Below, piece after piece: positions 1 to 6,937 of a DNA stretch of 7,362 nt. Both the position numbers and the translations under genes were made by a program. Numbering within the stretch: the first letter of the stretch is position 1; each line of letters begins with the position of its first letter. Below the pieces are notes generated by a model. The model had not been told where the DNA came from, searched no databases, and saw nothing but the letters and a program-made list of their open reading frames with translations. The stretch is from Solirubrobacteraceae bacterium (lineage in GTDB: Bacteria; Actinomycetota; Thermoleophilia; Solirubrobacterales; Solirubrobacteraceae), in the NCBI GenBank assembly GCA_025928415.1, contig JAICJK010000112.1:1-7362 (forward strand). Direction: 5' to 3'.

Positions 1-680
1 AGCCCGGGGTTGAGGGCGCGCGCGGCCTGCAGCGCCGCCGCCGGGCCGGGCTCGCGCAGCGCCAGCCGCAGCTCGTTGCCCAGCCGGACGCCGCTGACCG
101 TGCCGGGGTCGGCGGCGGCGGCCAGGGCGGCGGTGGCGGGCTCGACGGCGAAGCCGAGGCGCGCGGCGTAGCGCGCCACCCGCCACAGCCGCGTGGGGTC
201 GTCGGCGAAGGACCGGGGGTGCAGCACGCGCAGCAGCCCGGCCTGCAGGTCGTCCCCGGCGCCGGGCGCGGAGCGCAGCTCGCGGCCCGGCCGCACGGCG
301 AACGTGTTGATCGTCACGTCGCGGCGGGCGAGGTCGTCCTCCAGGGTCCCGGGGCGCACGACGGGCAGCGCGCCCGGGGCCGGGTAGGACTCCGCCCGCG
401 CGCGCACCACGTCGACCGGCCCCTCCGGCGTGGCGACCGTCGCCACCCCGAAGCGCTCGTGGTGGCGCACCTCGCCGCCGAGCAGCGCGAGCAGCGGCCC
501 GGTGTCGCCCTCGACCACCACGTCGAGCTCCCGGTGGGGGCGCCCGAGCAGCGCGTCGCGGACCGCCCCGCCGACCAGCCAGGCCTCCGGCACGCGGTCG
601 AGAGCCGCCAGGACGCGGGGCCCGGTCGGCGTGGCGGCCAGCGCGGCGAGGACGTCGTCTGCGGCGGCGGCGCCGGCCAT
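1..680 (-). CDS. cca: tRNA nucleotidyltransferase (CCA-adding / poly(A) polymerase superfamily, class II), N-terminal part; C-terminus cut by the window
   Basis: The 226 visible residues form the head domain of a class II tRNA nucleotidyltransferase, which adds C and A residues to the 3' end of tRNA in the cytoplasm. In order I see the Gly-rich motif GGAVRD at residues 37-42, the metal-binding strand ELDVVVEGD at 51-59, a third acidic strand PVDVVRAR at 88-95 (D90), PGALPVV at 102-108, [10 protein letters not shown] at 119-128 and [18 protein letters not shown] at 160-177. The last is the start of the RNA-binding helical domain. The usual first catalytic Asp is Glu here (E51; D53 is kept). 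The start is the ATG at 678-680; no Shine-Dalgarno precedes it, and a TAGCGT hexamer lies 8 nt upstream, which would fit a leaderless message. The gene is divergent from the propeller gene. Whether it adds CCA, CC or only A cannot be told from this part, and any HD domain lies outside the window. Confidence 0.9.
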   Translation of the reverse strand, partial: MAGAAAADDVLAALAATPTGPRVLAALDRVPEAWLVGGAVRDALLGRPHRELDVVVEGDTGPLLALLGGEVRHHERFGVATVATPEGPVDVVRARAESYPAPGALPVVRPGTLEDDLARRDVTINTFAVRPGRELRSAPGAGDDLQAGLLRVLHPRSFADDPTRLWRVARYAARLGFAVEPATAALAAAADPGTVSGVRLGNELRLALREPGPAAALQAARALNPG

Positions 681-688
681 GGTCCGCC

Positions 689-694
689 ACGCTA
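689..694 (-). promoter_or_regulatory. Possible -10 element (TAGCGT) of the tRNA nucleotidyltransferase gene
   Basis: On the minus strand TAGCGT fits the TANNNT pattern of actinobacterial -10 hexamers and ends 8 nt before the ATG at 680. Transcription would then begin at or very near the start codon, giving a leaderless or almost leaderless mRNA, consistent with the absence of a Shine-Dalgarno sequence. I see no convincing -35. The hexamer is short and this is inference; the matching arrangement on the opposite strand is the main support. Confidence 0.35.
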
Positions 695-702
695 GCGCCC
701 CG

Positions 703-729
703 GCCCGCGCCGGACGGCGCGGCGCGGGC
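703..729. repeat. GC-rich inverted repeat between the divergent starts
   Basis: GCCCGCGCC at 703-711 is the exact reverse complement of GGCGCGGGC at 721-729, a 9-bp dyad with a 9-nt centre. An alternative fold pairs CCGCGCC (705-711) with GGCGCGG (716-722) around the 4-nt loop GGAC. It would cover the -35 regions of both proposed divergent promoters, so it could be an operator, or it could simply be chance in such GC-rich DNA. No poly-T follows on either strand, so it does not look like a terminator. Confidence 0.3.
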
Positions 730-743
730 GGCCACGACGCCAC

Positions 744-749
744 TACCTT
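744..749 (+). promoter_or_regulatory. Possible -10 element (TACCTT) of the beta-propeller gene
   Basis: TACCTT matches TANNNT and ends 9 nt before the ATG at 759, mirroring the arrangement on the other strand. It is one of the few AT-containing patches in this intergenic stretch. No Shine-Dalgarno is present before either candidate start. If it is a real -10, the transcript would begin around 756-759, favouring the ATG at 759 over the GTG at 750. No recognisable -35 is seen. Confidence 0.35.
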
Positions 750-758
750 GTGGCCGGC

Positions 759-2297
759 ATGCGCTTGCGCCCGGGCAGATGGCGATGGCTGGCCCTGGCG
801 GCGATCGTGATCGTCCTGCTCGCCGGGGGCGGCGCCCTGCTGCTGGCGTCCAGCGAGCCCGGCAACGTCTCGAACCCCGACGTCGAGTTCCACGCGGCGC
901 CGCCGGCGGCCACGCTTCCCGCGCCGGCGCCCAGGAAGGAGGGCAGGGACGCCTTCGACTGGCCCGTCTACGGCTACACGCGCGCCCGCACGCGGTACCT
1001 GCCGTTGGCCAAGCCGCTGCGGCCGCCGTTCGCCGAGGACTGGAAGCTCGGCGGCTCGGTCCTGCTCGAGTTCCCGCCGGTCATGGGCGGCCACTCGCTG
1101 TACCTGCTGAAGAACAACGGGGCCCTGTACGCCATCTCGCGCAAGACCGGCCACGTGCGCTTCAAGCGCAAGCTCGGCGACCTCGCCGCCTCGTCCCCCG
1201 CCTACGCCGACGGCACCGTCTACGTGGTGCTGCTGGCACGCGGGAAGGGCGTCAAGGCGGGCCGCGTGGTGGCGGTCTCGGCCAAGGACGGGCACACCCG
1301 CTGGTCCAAGCCGCTCCCGTCGCGGTCGGAGTCCTCGCCGCTGGTGGCCGGCGGGACCGTCTACTTCGGCAGCGAGGACGGCACGGTCTACGCGATGCGC
1401 GCGAGCGACGGCTTCGTCCGCTGGCGCGTCAAGGCCGCGGGCGCCGTCAAGGCCGGCCTGGCGCTCGCCGACGGGAAGCTGTTCTTCGGCGACTACTCGG
1501 GCCACGTCACGGCCCTGCGCGCGGCGGACGGGCACGCCGTCTGGCGCAAGGGCACGAGCGGCGGGAAGTTCGGCCTCTCCTCGGGGACCTTCTACGCCAC
1601 GCCGTCCGTCGCGTTCGGGCGGGTGTACCTCGGCAACACCGACGGGTTCGTCTACTCCTACGCCGAGTCGAACGGCGCGCTGGCCTGGCGGACCAAGACC
1701 GGCGGCTTCGTCTACGGCGCCGCGGCGGTCGCCGCGATCGACGGCATCGGGCCGACCGTCTACGTCGGCTCCTACGACGGGACGTTCTACGCGCTGAACG
1801 CGCAGACCGGCAAGGTGCGCTGGCAGCGCAAGGCCGAGGGCCGCATCTCGGGCGGCGCGGTCCTGCTCGGCGACCTCGTCTTCTACTCGACGCTCGCGCA
1901 CACGACGACCGCGCTCGGCGCCCGCACCGGCCGCAAGGTGTGGTCGACGCACCGCGGCGGCTTCAACCCCGCCGTCTCCGACGGGCGCCACATCTACCTC
2001 GTGGGCTTCACGAGCCTGTTCGGGCTCGACGGCCGGCCGCCGTCGACCCAGCTCTCCCCGACGCCGCCCAAGCTGCAGCGCGCGGCCCGGACGCGCGCCG
2101 CCAAGCGGCGCGTGGCGCGCCGCGTGGCGCGGCGCCGGGCGGCCGTCCACCACCGCAACGAGCTGCGCCGGCGCGGGGTGCGCTTCTGCCTGGGCAAGGG
2201 CGCCCACCGGGTGTGCCGGCTGCCCAAGCCGCTGGTCTGCTTCAAGCGGGCCGACGGGCGGACGATCTGCCGCCCGCGGGAGCCGCGCAAGCCGTAG
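759..2297 (+). CDS. Membrane-anchored or secreted PQQ-like beta-propeller repeat protein with basic, cysteine-containing C-terminal tail
   Basis: This 512-residue protein starts with a basic stretch (RLRPGRWRW) and one hydrophobic segment at about 10-30, so it is probably a signal anchor or signal peptide with the rest outside the membrane. A Pro/Ala-rich linker follows to about 65. Residues 107-425 hold about eight PQQ/WD40-like blades, each with the pattern 'VYxGxxDGxxYAxxxxTGxxxW': near 107-138, 146-183, 193-223, 234-263, 281-311, 322-356, 364-396 and 402-425. Such propellers act as scaffolds (as in BamB) or as the core of quinoprotein dehydrogenases. Catalytic dehydrogenase features are not evident, so I do not assign an enzyme activity. 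Residues 426-512 are a Pro/Arg-rich tail with an R-R-V-A tandem and four cysteines (C477, C486, C494, C504). The start is either this ATG or an in-frame GTG at 750, three codons earlier; the ATG is preferred from promoter spacing. The gene stands alone and converges on hisF. Substrate and role are unknown. Confidence 0.85.
   Translation: MRLRPGRWRWLALAAIVIVLLAGGGALLLASSEPGNVSNPDVEFHAAPPAATLPAPAPRKEGRDAFDWPVYGYTRARTRYLPLAKPLRPPFAEDWKLGGSVLLEFPPVMGGHSLYLLKNNGALYAISRKTGHVRFKRKLGDLAASSPAYADGTVYVVLLARGKGVKAGRVVAVSAKDGHTRWSKPLPSRSESSPLVAGGTVYFGSEDGTVYAMRASDGFVRWRVKAAGAVKAGLALADGKLFFGDYSGHVTALRAADGHAVWRKGTSGGKFGLSSGTFYATPSVAFGRVYLGNTDGFVYSYAESNGALAWRTKTGGFVYGAAAVAAIDGIGPTVYVGSYDGTFYALNAQTGKVRWQRKAEGRISGGAVLLGDLVFYSTLAHTTTALGARTGRKVWSTHRGGFNPAVSDGRHIYLVGFTSLFGLDGRPPSTQLSPTPPKLQRAARTRAAKRRVARRVARRRAAVHHRNELRRRGVRFCLGKGAHRVCRLPKPLVCFKRADGRTICRPREPRKP
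2106..2135 (+). repeat. 12-nt tandem repeat encoding R-R-V-A units
   Basis: Inside the propeller gene, two 12-nt units at 2106-2117 and 2118-2129, differing at one base (cgg/cgc), are followed by a partial third. They encode residues 450-459 as [10 protein letters not shown], part of the basic linker between the propeller and the cysteine tail. The period is a whole number of codons, so copy-number change would keep the frame. Confidence 0.6.
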
Positions 2298-2335
2298 CGG
2301 CCATCGCCCGGCCGCCGGCCCGCGTCGCCGCGCCC

Positions 2336-3100
2336 TCACCGCCGGACGGCGACGCCCGCCGCGGCGAGGTGCGCCTTGGCCTCCCCGACGGTGTGCTGCC
2401 CGTAGTGGAAGATCGACGCGCTGAGCGCCGCGTCGGCGCCCGCCCGCAGCGCGTCGGCGAGGTGCGCGAGCTCCCCCGCGCCGCCCGAGGCGATCACCGG
2501 CACGCGCACCGCCGCCGCGACGGCACCGGTCAGCGCGAGGTCATAGCCGTCGCCCGTCCCGTCGCGGTCCATGCTCGTGAGCAGGATCTCCCCCGCCCCG
2601 CGCTCGACGCCGTCCTTCGCCCACGCGACGACGTCGCGGCCGCTCGCCGTGCGCCCGCCGGCGACGAAGACCTCCCAGCCCGTGCCGTCCGCCCGCGCCT
2701 TGGCGTCGATGGCCAGCACGACGCACTGGCTGCCGAAGCGCTGCGCGAGCTCGCCGATCAGCGCGGGCCGGCCCACGGCCGCCGAGTTGACCGCGACCTT
2801 GTCCGCGCCGGCGTCCAGCACGGCTTGGGCGTCCTCCACGGAGCGGATGCCGCCGCCGATCGTGAACGGGATGAACACGTTGTCGGCCGTGCGCCGCGCG
2901 AGGTCGACGATCGTGTCGCGCTGCTCGTGCGTGGCCGTGATGTCCAGGAACACGAGCTCGTCGGCCCCCTCGGCGTCGTAGCGCTCGGCGAGCTGGACCG
3001 GGTCGCCGGCGTCGCGCAGGTCGACGAAGTTCGTGCCCTTGACCACGCGCCCGCCGTCGACGTCGAGGCACGGGATGACGCGCTTGAGGTGCTCGGCCAC
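2336..3100 (-). CDS. hisF: Imidazole glycerol phosphate synthase, cyclase subunit HisF
   Basis: HisF is the (beta/alpha)8-barrel half of IGP synthase. It uses ammonia delivered by HisH to turn PRFAR into imidazole glycerol phosphate and AICAR. The 254 residues match the family length. Visible are [16 protein letters not shown] near the N-terminus with catalytic D13, and the second catalytic Asp D132 in AIDAK (D11 and D130 in Thermotoga HisF). Phosphate-binding loops are IGGGIRS (81-87) and ASGGAG (204-209), and the C-terminal signature is ASIFHYG (228-234). The ammonia-gate residues R5, E46, K99 and E167 of Thermotoga HisF correspond to R7, E48, K101 and E171. The start is GTG at 3100, two bases after the hisA stop; the frame stays open far upstream through hisA, but homology begins only here. 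No Shine-Dalgarno is seen, so translation is probably coupled to hisA. It is the last gene of the operon. Confidence 0.96.
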   Translation of the reverse strand: MAEHLKRVIPCLDVDGGRVVKGTNFVDLRDAGDPVQLAERYDAEGADELVFLDITATHEQRDTIVDLARRTADNVFIPFTIGGGIRSVEDAQAVLDAGADKVAVNSAAVGRPALIGELAQRFGSQCVVLAIDAKARADGTGWEVFVAGGRTASGRDVVAWAKDGVERGAGEILLTSMDRDGTGDGYDLALTGAVAAAVRVPVIASGGAGELAHLADALRAGADAALSASIFHYGQHTVGEAKAHLAAAGVAVRR

Positions 3101-3102
3101 CG

Positions 3103-3846
3103 TCAGGACCGGGGCGCGCGGCGCGGGTCGAGCGCGGCCTGGCCCTCGGCGATCGTGAAGTGCCCCTCGTAGAGCGCCTTGCCGACGATGACGCCCCCGA
3201 GGTTGACCTGGCGCAGCCCGGCGATCGCCTCCAGGTCGGCGAGCTGCCCGATGCCGCCCGAGTACAGGAAGCGCCCGCGCACCACCGCGGCGATCCGGCT
3301 GACCTCGTCGAGGTCGGGCCCCTCGAGCATCCCGTCGCGGTCGACGTTCGTGTAGACGAACGACCGCACGCCGCGGTTCTGCAGGCGCTCGATGACCGCC
3401 TCGGCCGGCATCTCGGTCGTGGTCTGCCAGCCGCTGGTCGAGACCATCCCGCCGCGGGTGTCCACCGAGACGATGACCCGCTCGCGGAAGGCGCCGAGCA
3501 CGTCGTCGAGGAAGTCGACGTCGGTGAAGGCGGCCGTGCCGAGGATGACCCGCTCGGCGCCGGCGCGCAGCGCGTCGCGCACCGCGCCGAGCTGCCGCAG
3601 GCCGCCGCCGCACTGCACGGGGACCGACAGCTCCGTGGTGATCTGCTCGACGTGGTGCAGGTTCTTCGGGGAGCCCGTCTTGGCCCCGTCGAGGTCGACG
3701 ATGTGCAGGAAGCGCGCGCCCGCCTGCACCCACGCGCGCGCCGCCTCCAGCGGCGAGTCCTGGTAGACGGTCTTCTCGGCGAAGTCGCCCTTGACCAGCC
3801 GGACGGCCTTGCCCTCGTAGATGTCGATGGCCGGGTAGAGGATCAA
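3103..3846 (-). CDS. hisA: ProFAR isomerase HisA
   Basis: HisA converts ProFAR to PRFAR by an Amadori rearrangement, feeding the neighbouring HisH-HisF complex. The 247-residue (beta/alpha)8 barrel has the general base in YPAID (D8), the phosphate loop CGGGLRQ (79-85), the general acid in SVDTRGG (D129), YTNVDRDG (165-172) and the second phosphate loop YSGGIG (195-200). The flexible active-site loop reads S-T-S-G-W-Q (136-141). Its Trp is the one that stacks on ProFAR, but the position of the PriA arginine (R143 in M. tuberculosis) is Ser138, so this looks like a single-function HisA rather than the bifunctional HisA/TrpF enzyme PriA. The start is the rare codon TTG at 3844-3846: its TTGA overlaps the hisH stop, AGGTGG lies 4 nt upstream, and the protein then begins exactly at the family's N-terminus (M-I-L-Y-P-A-I-D). 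Confidence 0.95.
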   Translation of the reverse strand: MILYPAIDIYEGKAVRLVKGDFAEKTVYQDSPLEAARAWVQAGARFLHIVDLDGAKTGSPKNLHHVEQITTELSVPVQCGGGLRQLGAVRDALRAGAERVILGTAAFTDVDFLDDVLGAFRERVIVSVDTRGGMVSTSGWQTTTEMPAEAVIERLQNRGVRSFVYTNVDRDGMLEGPDLDEVSRIAAVVRGRFLYSGGIGQLADLEAIAGLRQVNLGGVIVGKALYEGHFTIAEGQAALDPRRAPRS

Positions 3847-4481
3847 GCGGCCACCTGCGTGCACAGCCGCGCGAAGTTGGCCAGCAGCGCCAGGCCGTGC
3901 GCGGAGGACTTCTCCGGGTGCGACTGCGCGCCGAACACGCTGCCCGATCCGACGACGGTGGCGAAGCGCTCGCCGTACTCCGTCGTGCCCAGGACCGCAT
4001 CCGGTTCGGCGGGGTGCGGCGCGAAGGTGTGGACGTGGTAGAGGAACGACGGGTCGGGGAGCCCGTCGGTCAGCGGCGAGGGCCGCGTCCAGCGCACCTC
4101 GCTCCAGCCGATGTGCGGCAGGTTGCGCGCCCCGGCGTCGAGCCGGCGGACCTGCCCGGCCAGCAGCCCGAGCCCCCGGGCGCCGCCGTGCTCCTCGGAG
4201 GAGTCGAACAGGAGCTGCATGCCCATGCACGCGCCGAAGACGGGCATGCCGTCCGCCGCGCAGCCGCGCAGGACCTCCTCGAGCCCGAGCTCGCGGATGA
4301 CCGCCATCGCGGCCGGGAACGCCCCGACGCCCGGCAGCAGCAGCCCGTCGGCCGCGCGCAGCTCGGCAGGGTCGCGGGTGATCGCCGTCCGCGCGCCGAC
4401 GCGCTGCAGGGCCTTCTCGGCCGAGCGCCGGTTGCCCATCCCGTAGTCGACGATCGCGATGCGCGGGGCGGCGGGGCTCAC
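3843..4481 (-). CDS. hisH: Imidazole glycerol phosphate synthase, glutamine amidotransferase subunit HisH
   Basis: HisH is the class I glutaminase half of IGP synthase; it hydrolyses glutamine and passes ammonia through the HisF barrel. The 212 residues are of normal length. Seen are [10 protein letters not shown] (8-17), the oxyanion-strand motif PGVGAF (50-55), the nucleophile elbow GACMGMQLL with C85 (83-91), PHIGWSEV (122-129) and the His-Glu part of the triad in QSHPEKS (H188, E190). Several residues differ from the common motifs: G-A-C-M for G-x-C-L, GWS for GWN, YHVHTF (148-153) for YFVHSY, and S187 before the catalytic His where Phe is usual. The triad itself is intact, so I expect an active enzyme. 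The start is GTG at 4479-4481, whose GTGA overlaps the hisB stop; its own TGA overlaps the TTG of hisA. The frame continues open upstream through hisB but without family similarity. Confidence 0.95.
   Translation of the reverse strand: MSPAAPRIAIVDYGMGNRRSAEKALQRVGARTAITRDPAELRAADGLLLPGVGAFPAAMAVIRELGLEEVLRGCAADGMPVFGACMGMQLLFDSSEEHGGARGLGLLAGQVRRLDAGARNLPHIGWSEVRWTRPSPLTDGLPDPSFLYHVHTFAPHPAEPDAVLGTTEYGERFATVVGSGSVFGAQSHPEKSSAHGLALLANFARLCTQVAA
3851..3856 (-). promoter_or_regulatory. Ribosome binding site supporting the TTG start of hisA
   Basis: On the minus strand AGGTGG (one mismatch to AGGAGG) lies 4 nt before the TTG of hisA, inside the last codons of hisH. Together with the TTGA stop/start overlap it decides the hisA start, since no ATG or GTG occurs in frame near the conserved N-terminus. 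Confidence 0.5.
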
Positions 4482-5071
4482 GCGGTCAGCGTGCCCTTGG
4501 TCGACGGGACGCCCTGCTCGGTCGGATCGAGCGCCACCGCGTCGCGCAGGGCGCGCGCGAAGGCCTTGAACGCCGCCTCGATAAGGTGGTGGGCGTTGGT
4601 GCCCGCCGCGAGGTCGAGGTGGAGCGTCAGCCGCGCGGCGTTGGCGACGGCGCGCAGGAACTCCTCGAGCAGCTCGTGGTCGAACGCGCCCGTCGCGCCC
4701 GGCGGCAGCGCGCCGCTCATGGCCACGTAGGGCCGGCCGGAGATGTCCAGCGCGCACATCGCGCGCGCCTCGTCCATGGGGACGACGGCGTGGCCGTAGC
4801 GGAAGATCCCCGCGCGGTCCCCGAGCGCCTCGTCGAGCGCCTGCCCGAGCACGATGCCCGTGTCCTCCACGGTGTGGTGCGCGCCGGTCTCGAGGTCGCC
4901 GGTCACCTGCACGTCGAGGTCCAGGCGGCCGTGGCGGGCGAGCAGGTCGAGCATGTGGTCGAAGAACCCGACCCCGGTGCTGCGCGTCCCCGCGCCCGTC
5001 CCCTCCAGGCCGAGGGCGAGCCGCACGTCGGTCTCCTTCGTGGCGCGGCTGACCTCGGCTCGGCGGCTCAT
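4478..5071 (-). CDS. hisB: Imidazoleglycerol-phosphate dehydratase HisB (single-domain)
   Basis: This enzyme dehydrates IGP to imidazole acetol phosphate in a Mn-dependent step. At 197 residues it is the stand-alone dehydratase, without the histidinol-phosphatase domain fused to it in enterobacteria. The two half-repeats of the fold carry the metal ligands: FFDHML (H39), HHTVED (H65, H66, E69), PMDEA (E101), FDHEL (H132) and HHLIEAAFKA (H161, H162, E165). STKGTL near the C-terminus (190-195) is the usual ending. The start is ATG at 5069-5071, forming ATGA with the hisD stop; AGGAG lies 2 nt upstream and GGGAG 11 nt upstream. The end overlaps the hisH GTG in GTGA. hisC, which lies between hisD and hisB in many actinobacteria, is absent here. 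The frame is open upstream through hisD, but only this 3' part is a gene. Confidence 0.96.
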   Translation of the reverse strand: MSRRAEVSRATKETDVRLALGLEGTGAGTRSTGVGFFDHMLDLLARHGRLDLDVQVTGDLETGAHHTVEDTGIVLGQALDEALGDRAGIFRYGHAVVPMDEARAMCALDISGRPYVAMSGALPPGATGAFDHELLEEFLRAVANAARLTLHLDLAAGTNAHHLIEAAFKAFARALRDAVALDPTEQGVPSTKGTLTA

Positions 5072-6312
5072 CGCTCCTGATTCTCCCGCAGGCGCATCGA
5101 TCGCGCGTGGCCGGCGAATCCCTCGGCCTCCGCGACGGCCGCGCCGGGGCCCGCCAGGGCCGCCGCCGCGCCCCCGATCCGGACCACCGCCATGCGGCGC
5201 CGGAAGGCCGCCGGGCCGAGCGCGCTGGCGAAGCGCGCGGCGCCGCCGGTGGGCAGCGAGTGGTTGGAGCCGGCGACGTAGTCGCCGAAGGCCGTGGCGC
5301 CCGCGGCGCCGACGAACACGCAGCCCGCCGAGCGCACCGCGCCGGCCAGCGCCTCCGGGCCCGGGCCGACCAGCTCGAGGTGCTCGGGCGCGAAGGCCTC
5401 GGCGAACGCGACGCCCGCGGCGGGGTCCTCGACCTCCACCAGCGCGGCCACCGCGCCGGTCTCGGGCGCGCCGGCCAGCCGCTCCGCGACGGCGTCGAGC
5501 AGCGGCACGTGCTCGGAGGCCAGGCAGACGATCGAGCCCTCGCCGTGCTCGGCCTGCGCCAGCAGGTCGGCCGCGGCGAGCTCGGGGTCCGCCCACGCGT
5601 CGGCGACCACCAGGACGTCGGACGGGCCGAGGAAGCCGTCGATCCCCACGTCCCCGGAGACCAGGCGCTTGGCCTCCTGCACGTAGAGGTTCCCGGGGCC
5701 GGCGATCACGTCGACGCGCGGGATCGTCTCGGTGCCGTAGGCCAGCGCGGCGACGGCCTGCGCGCCGCCCATGCGGTACACGCGGTCGGCCCCGCACAGC
5801 GCGCAGGCGGCGAGGATCACCGGGTGCGATCCCGGCGCGCACACGGCGACGTCGGCCACGCCCGCGGCCCGGGCGGCGACCACGCCCATGACCACCGTGC
5901 TCGGGTACGGCGCCCGGCCGCCGGGGACGTAGATCCCGGCGCTGCGGACCGGCAGCTCGCGCAGCGCGACGCTGTGGCCCTGCGGCAGCTCGACCAGCGC
6001 GTCGGAGCCGACCCCGGCCTCGGCGACCGCGCGGACGTTGGCGATCGCGACCTCCAGGCCCTCGCGGACCGCGTCCTCCAGCGCCCGCAGCGCGGCCTGC
6101 CGCTCTTCCGGCGCGACCCGGATCGGGGCGTCGCCGATCGCGTCCAGGCGCGCGACGTGCGCGGCCAGCGCCGCGTCGCCGCCGTCGCGGACCGAGGCGA
6201 CGATCTCGGCCACGACGGCCGTCGCCGACCCCGGCCCCGGGACGAGCGCGCGGACCTCCGCGGCCCGCGCCGCCTCCTCGCCGGCGAGCGCGCGCAGGCG
6301 CTCAGCGCGCAC
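5068..6312 (-). CDS. hisD: Histidinol dehydrogenase HisD
   Basis: HisD is the zinc- and NAD-dependent enzyme that oxidises L-histidinol to histidinal and then to histidine, the last steps of the pathway. The 414 residues are at the short end of the family. Motifs in order: YVPGGRAPYPSTVVM (128-142), YRMGGAQAVAALAYGT (179-194), GPGNLYVQEAKR (205-216), GPSDVLVVAD (229-238), the zinc ligands Q253 and H256 in AQAEHG, the catalytic pair E310-H311 in APEHLEL, zinc ligand D344 and H351 in the GDYVAGSNHSLPTGG stretch, and the last zinc ligand H402 in GHARSMR. These match Q259, H262, E326, H327, D360, H367 and H419 of the E. coli enzyme. The start is GTG at 6312, which overlaps the end of hisG by 11 nt and has GGAG 7 nt upstream. 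Its stop overlaps the hisB ATG. Confidence 0.96.
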   Translation of the reverse strand: MRAERLRALAGEEAARAAEVRALVPGPGSATAVVAEIVASVRDGGDAALAAHVARLDAIGDAPIRVAPEERQAALRALEDAVREGLEVAIANVRAVAEAGVGSDALVELPQGHSVALRELPVRSAGIYVPGGRAPYPSTVVMGVVAARAAGVADVAVCAPGSHPVILAACALCGADRVYRMGGAQAVAALAYGTETIPRVDVIAGPGNLYVQEAKRLVSGDVGIDGFLGPSDVLVVADAWADPELAAADLLAQAEHGEGSIVCLASEHVPLLDAVAERLAGAPETGAVAALVEVEDPAAGVAFAEAFAPEHLELVGPGPEALAGAVRSAGCVFVGAAGATAFGDYVAGSNHSLPTGGAARFASALGPAAFRRRMAVVRIGGAAAALAGPGAAVAEAEGFAGHARSMRLRENQER

Positions 6313-6937
6313 GCAGCCGCTCCAGGACGTCGTCGATGGCCGACGCCTGCAGCTTGTGGGCGACGGGGTTGGCGATCAGCCGAGCGGTCGCCTCGAACAG
6401 CTCTTCGCGGATGACCAGGCCGTTCTCGCGCAGCGTCGTCCCCGTCGCCGTGAGGTCGACGATCGCCTCGACCAGCCCGGTGAGCGGCGCGAGCTCGACC
6501 GAGCCCTTGACCTCGACGATCTCGGCCTGTCGCCCGGTCTCCTCGAAGTAGGCGTGCGCGATCCGCGGGTACTTCGTGGCCACGCGCATGACGCCGAGCC
6601 GGCGCAGCGCCTCCGCCGCCGGATCCGGGCCCGCGACCGTCGCCAGCACCATCCGGCAGGCGCCGAAGCCCAGGTCCAGCAGCTCGTAGACCTCGCGCTC
6701 GCTCTGCTCGAGCAGGACGTCCTTGCCGGTGATGCCCAGGTCGGCCGCGCCGGCCTCGACGTAGGTCGGCACGTCGGAGGGCCGCATGGTCACGACGCCC
6801 ACGTCGCCGAACAGCAGCCGGCGGTCGTTGGCGCGCACCTCGCCCGTGTCGAGCCCGAGCGCGTCGAGGACGCCGAGCGCGTCCGCCAGCAGTGCGCCGC
6901 GGGGGACCGCGATCGTCAGTCCGTTGGCGGCGCTCAT
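6302..6937 (-). CDS. hisG: ATP phosphoribosyltransferase catalytic subunit HisG, short form
   Basis: HisG joins ATP and PRPP, the first and feedback-controlled step of histidine synthesis. At 211 residues it is the short form (HisG_S), which lacks the C-terminal ACT-like regulatory domain of the roughly 280-300-residue long form and works in a complex with HisZ, encoded immediately upstream. Visible are the N-terminal strand TIAVPRG (8-14), DLGITGKDVLLE (66-77), ATKYPRIAHAYF (120-131), VKGSVELAP (143-151) and the PRPP-binding signature from E157 to L169 (EAIVDLTATGTTL). The start is ATG at 6935-6937, sharing ATGA with the hisZ stop. GAGGAGG lies 13 nt upstream, a rather long spacing, so coupling to hisZ probably matters more. 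The 3' end overlaps hisD by 11 nt. Confidence 0.96.
   Translation of the reverse strand: MSAANGLTIAVPRGALLADALGVLDALGLDTGEVRANDRRLLFGDVGVVTMRPSDVPTYVEAGAADLGITGKDVLLEQSEREVYELLDLGFGACRMVLATVAGPDPAAEALRRLGVMRVATKYPRIAHAYFEETGRQAEIVEVKGSVELAPLTGLVEAIVDLTATGTTLRENGLVIREELFEATARLIANPVAHKLQASAIDDVLERLRAR
6320..6323 (-). promoter_or_regulatory. Short Shine-Dalgarno (GGAG) for the hisD GTG start
   Basis: GGAG on the minus strand lies 7 nt before the GTG at 6312, inside the final codons of hisG. It supports the GTG as the hisD start despite the 11-nt overlap with hisG. Confidence 0.4.

Noticed and set aside
750..758. GTG at 750 as the start of the propeller gene
   Set aside because: It would lie immediately after the proposed -10 hexamer and adds only three residues. 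It remains possible if the promoter is elsewhere.
2298..2335. A bidirectional terminator in the convergent gap between the propeller gene and hisF
   Set aside because: Only a weak GGCC-GCC-GGCC self-complementary stretch is present, with a 4-bp stem and no T-run on either strand. It is not enough to call a terminator.
779..3172. A long plus-strand open frame (797 codons) crossing the propeller gene and the opposite strand of hisF/hisA
   Set aside because: Its translation is Arg/Ala/Gly/Pro-rich with no family motif. It is a shadow caused by the scarcity of stop codons at this GC content, and the true frames on both sides are certain.
2336..4000. HisF as part of a 554-residue fused protein extending into hisA
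   Set aside because: The hisF frame lacks stops upstream, but the extra part is low-complexity out-of-frame hisA. HisF similarity begins at the GTG at 3100. The same applies to the open extensions above hisA, hisH and hisB.
5107..6414. Plus-strand open frame of 435 codons antisense to hisD and hisG
   Set aside because: It is rich in Arg/Gly/Asp/His repeats typical of a reverse-strand shadow, with no recognisable domain, while the opposite strand carries complete HisD motifs.
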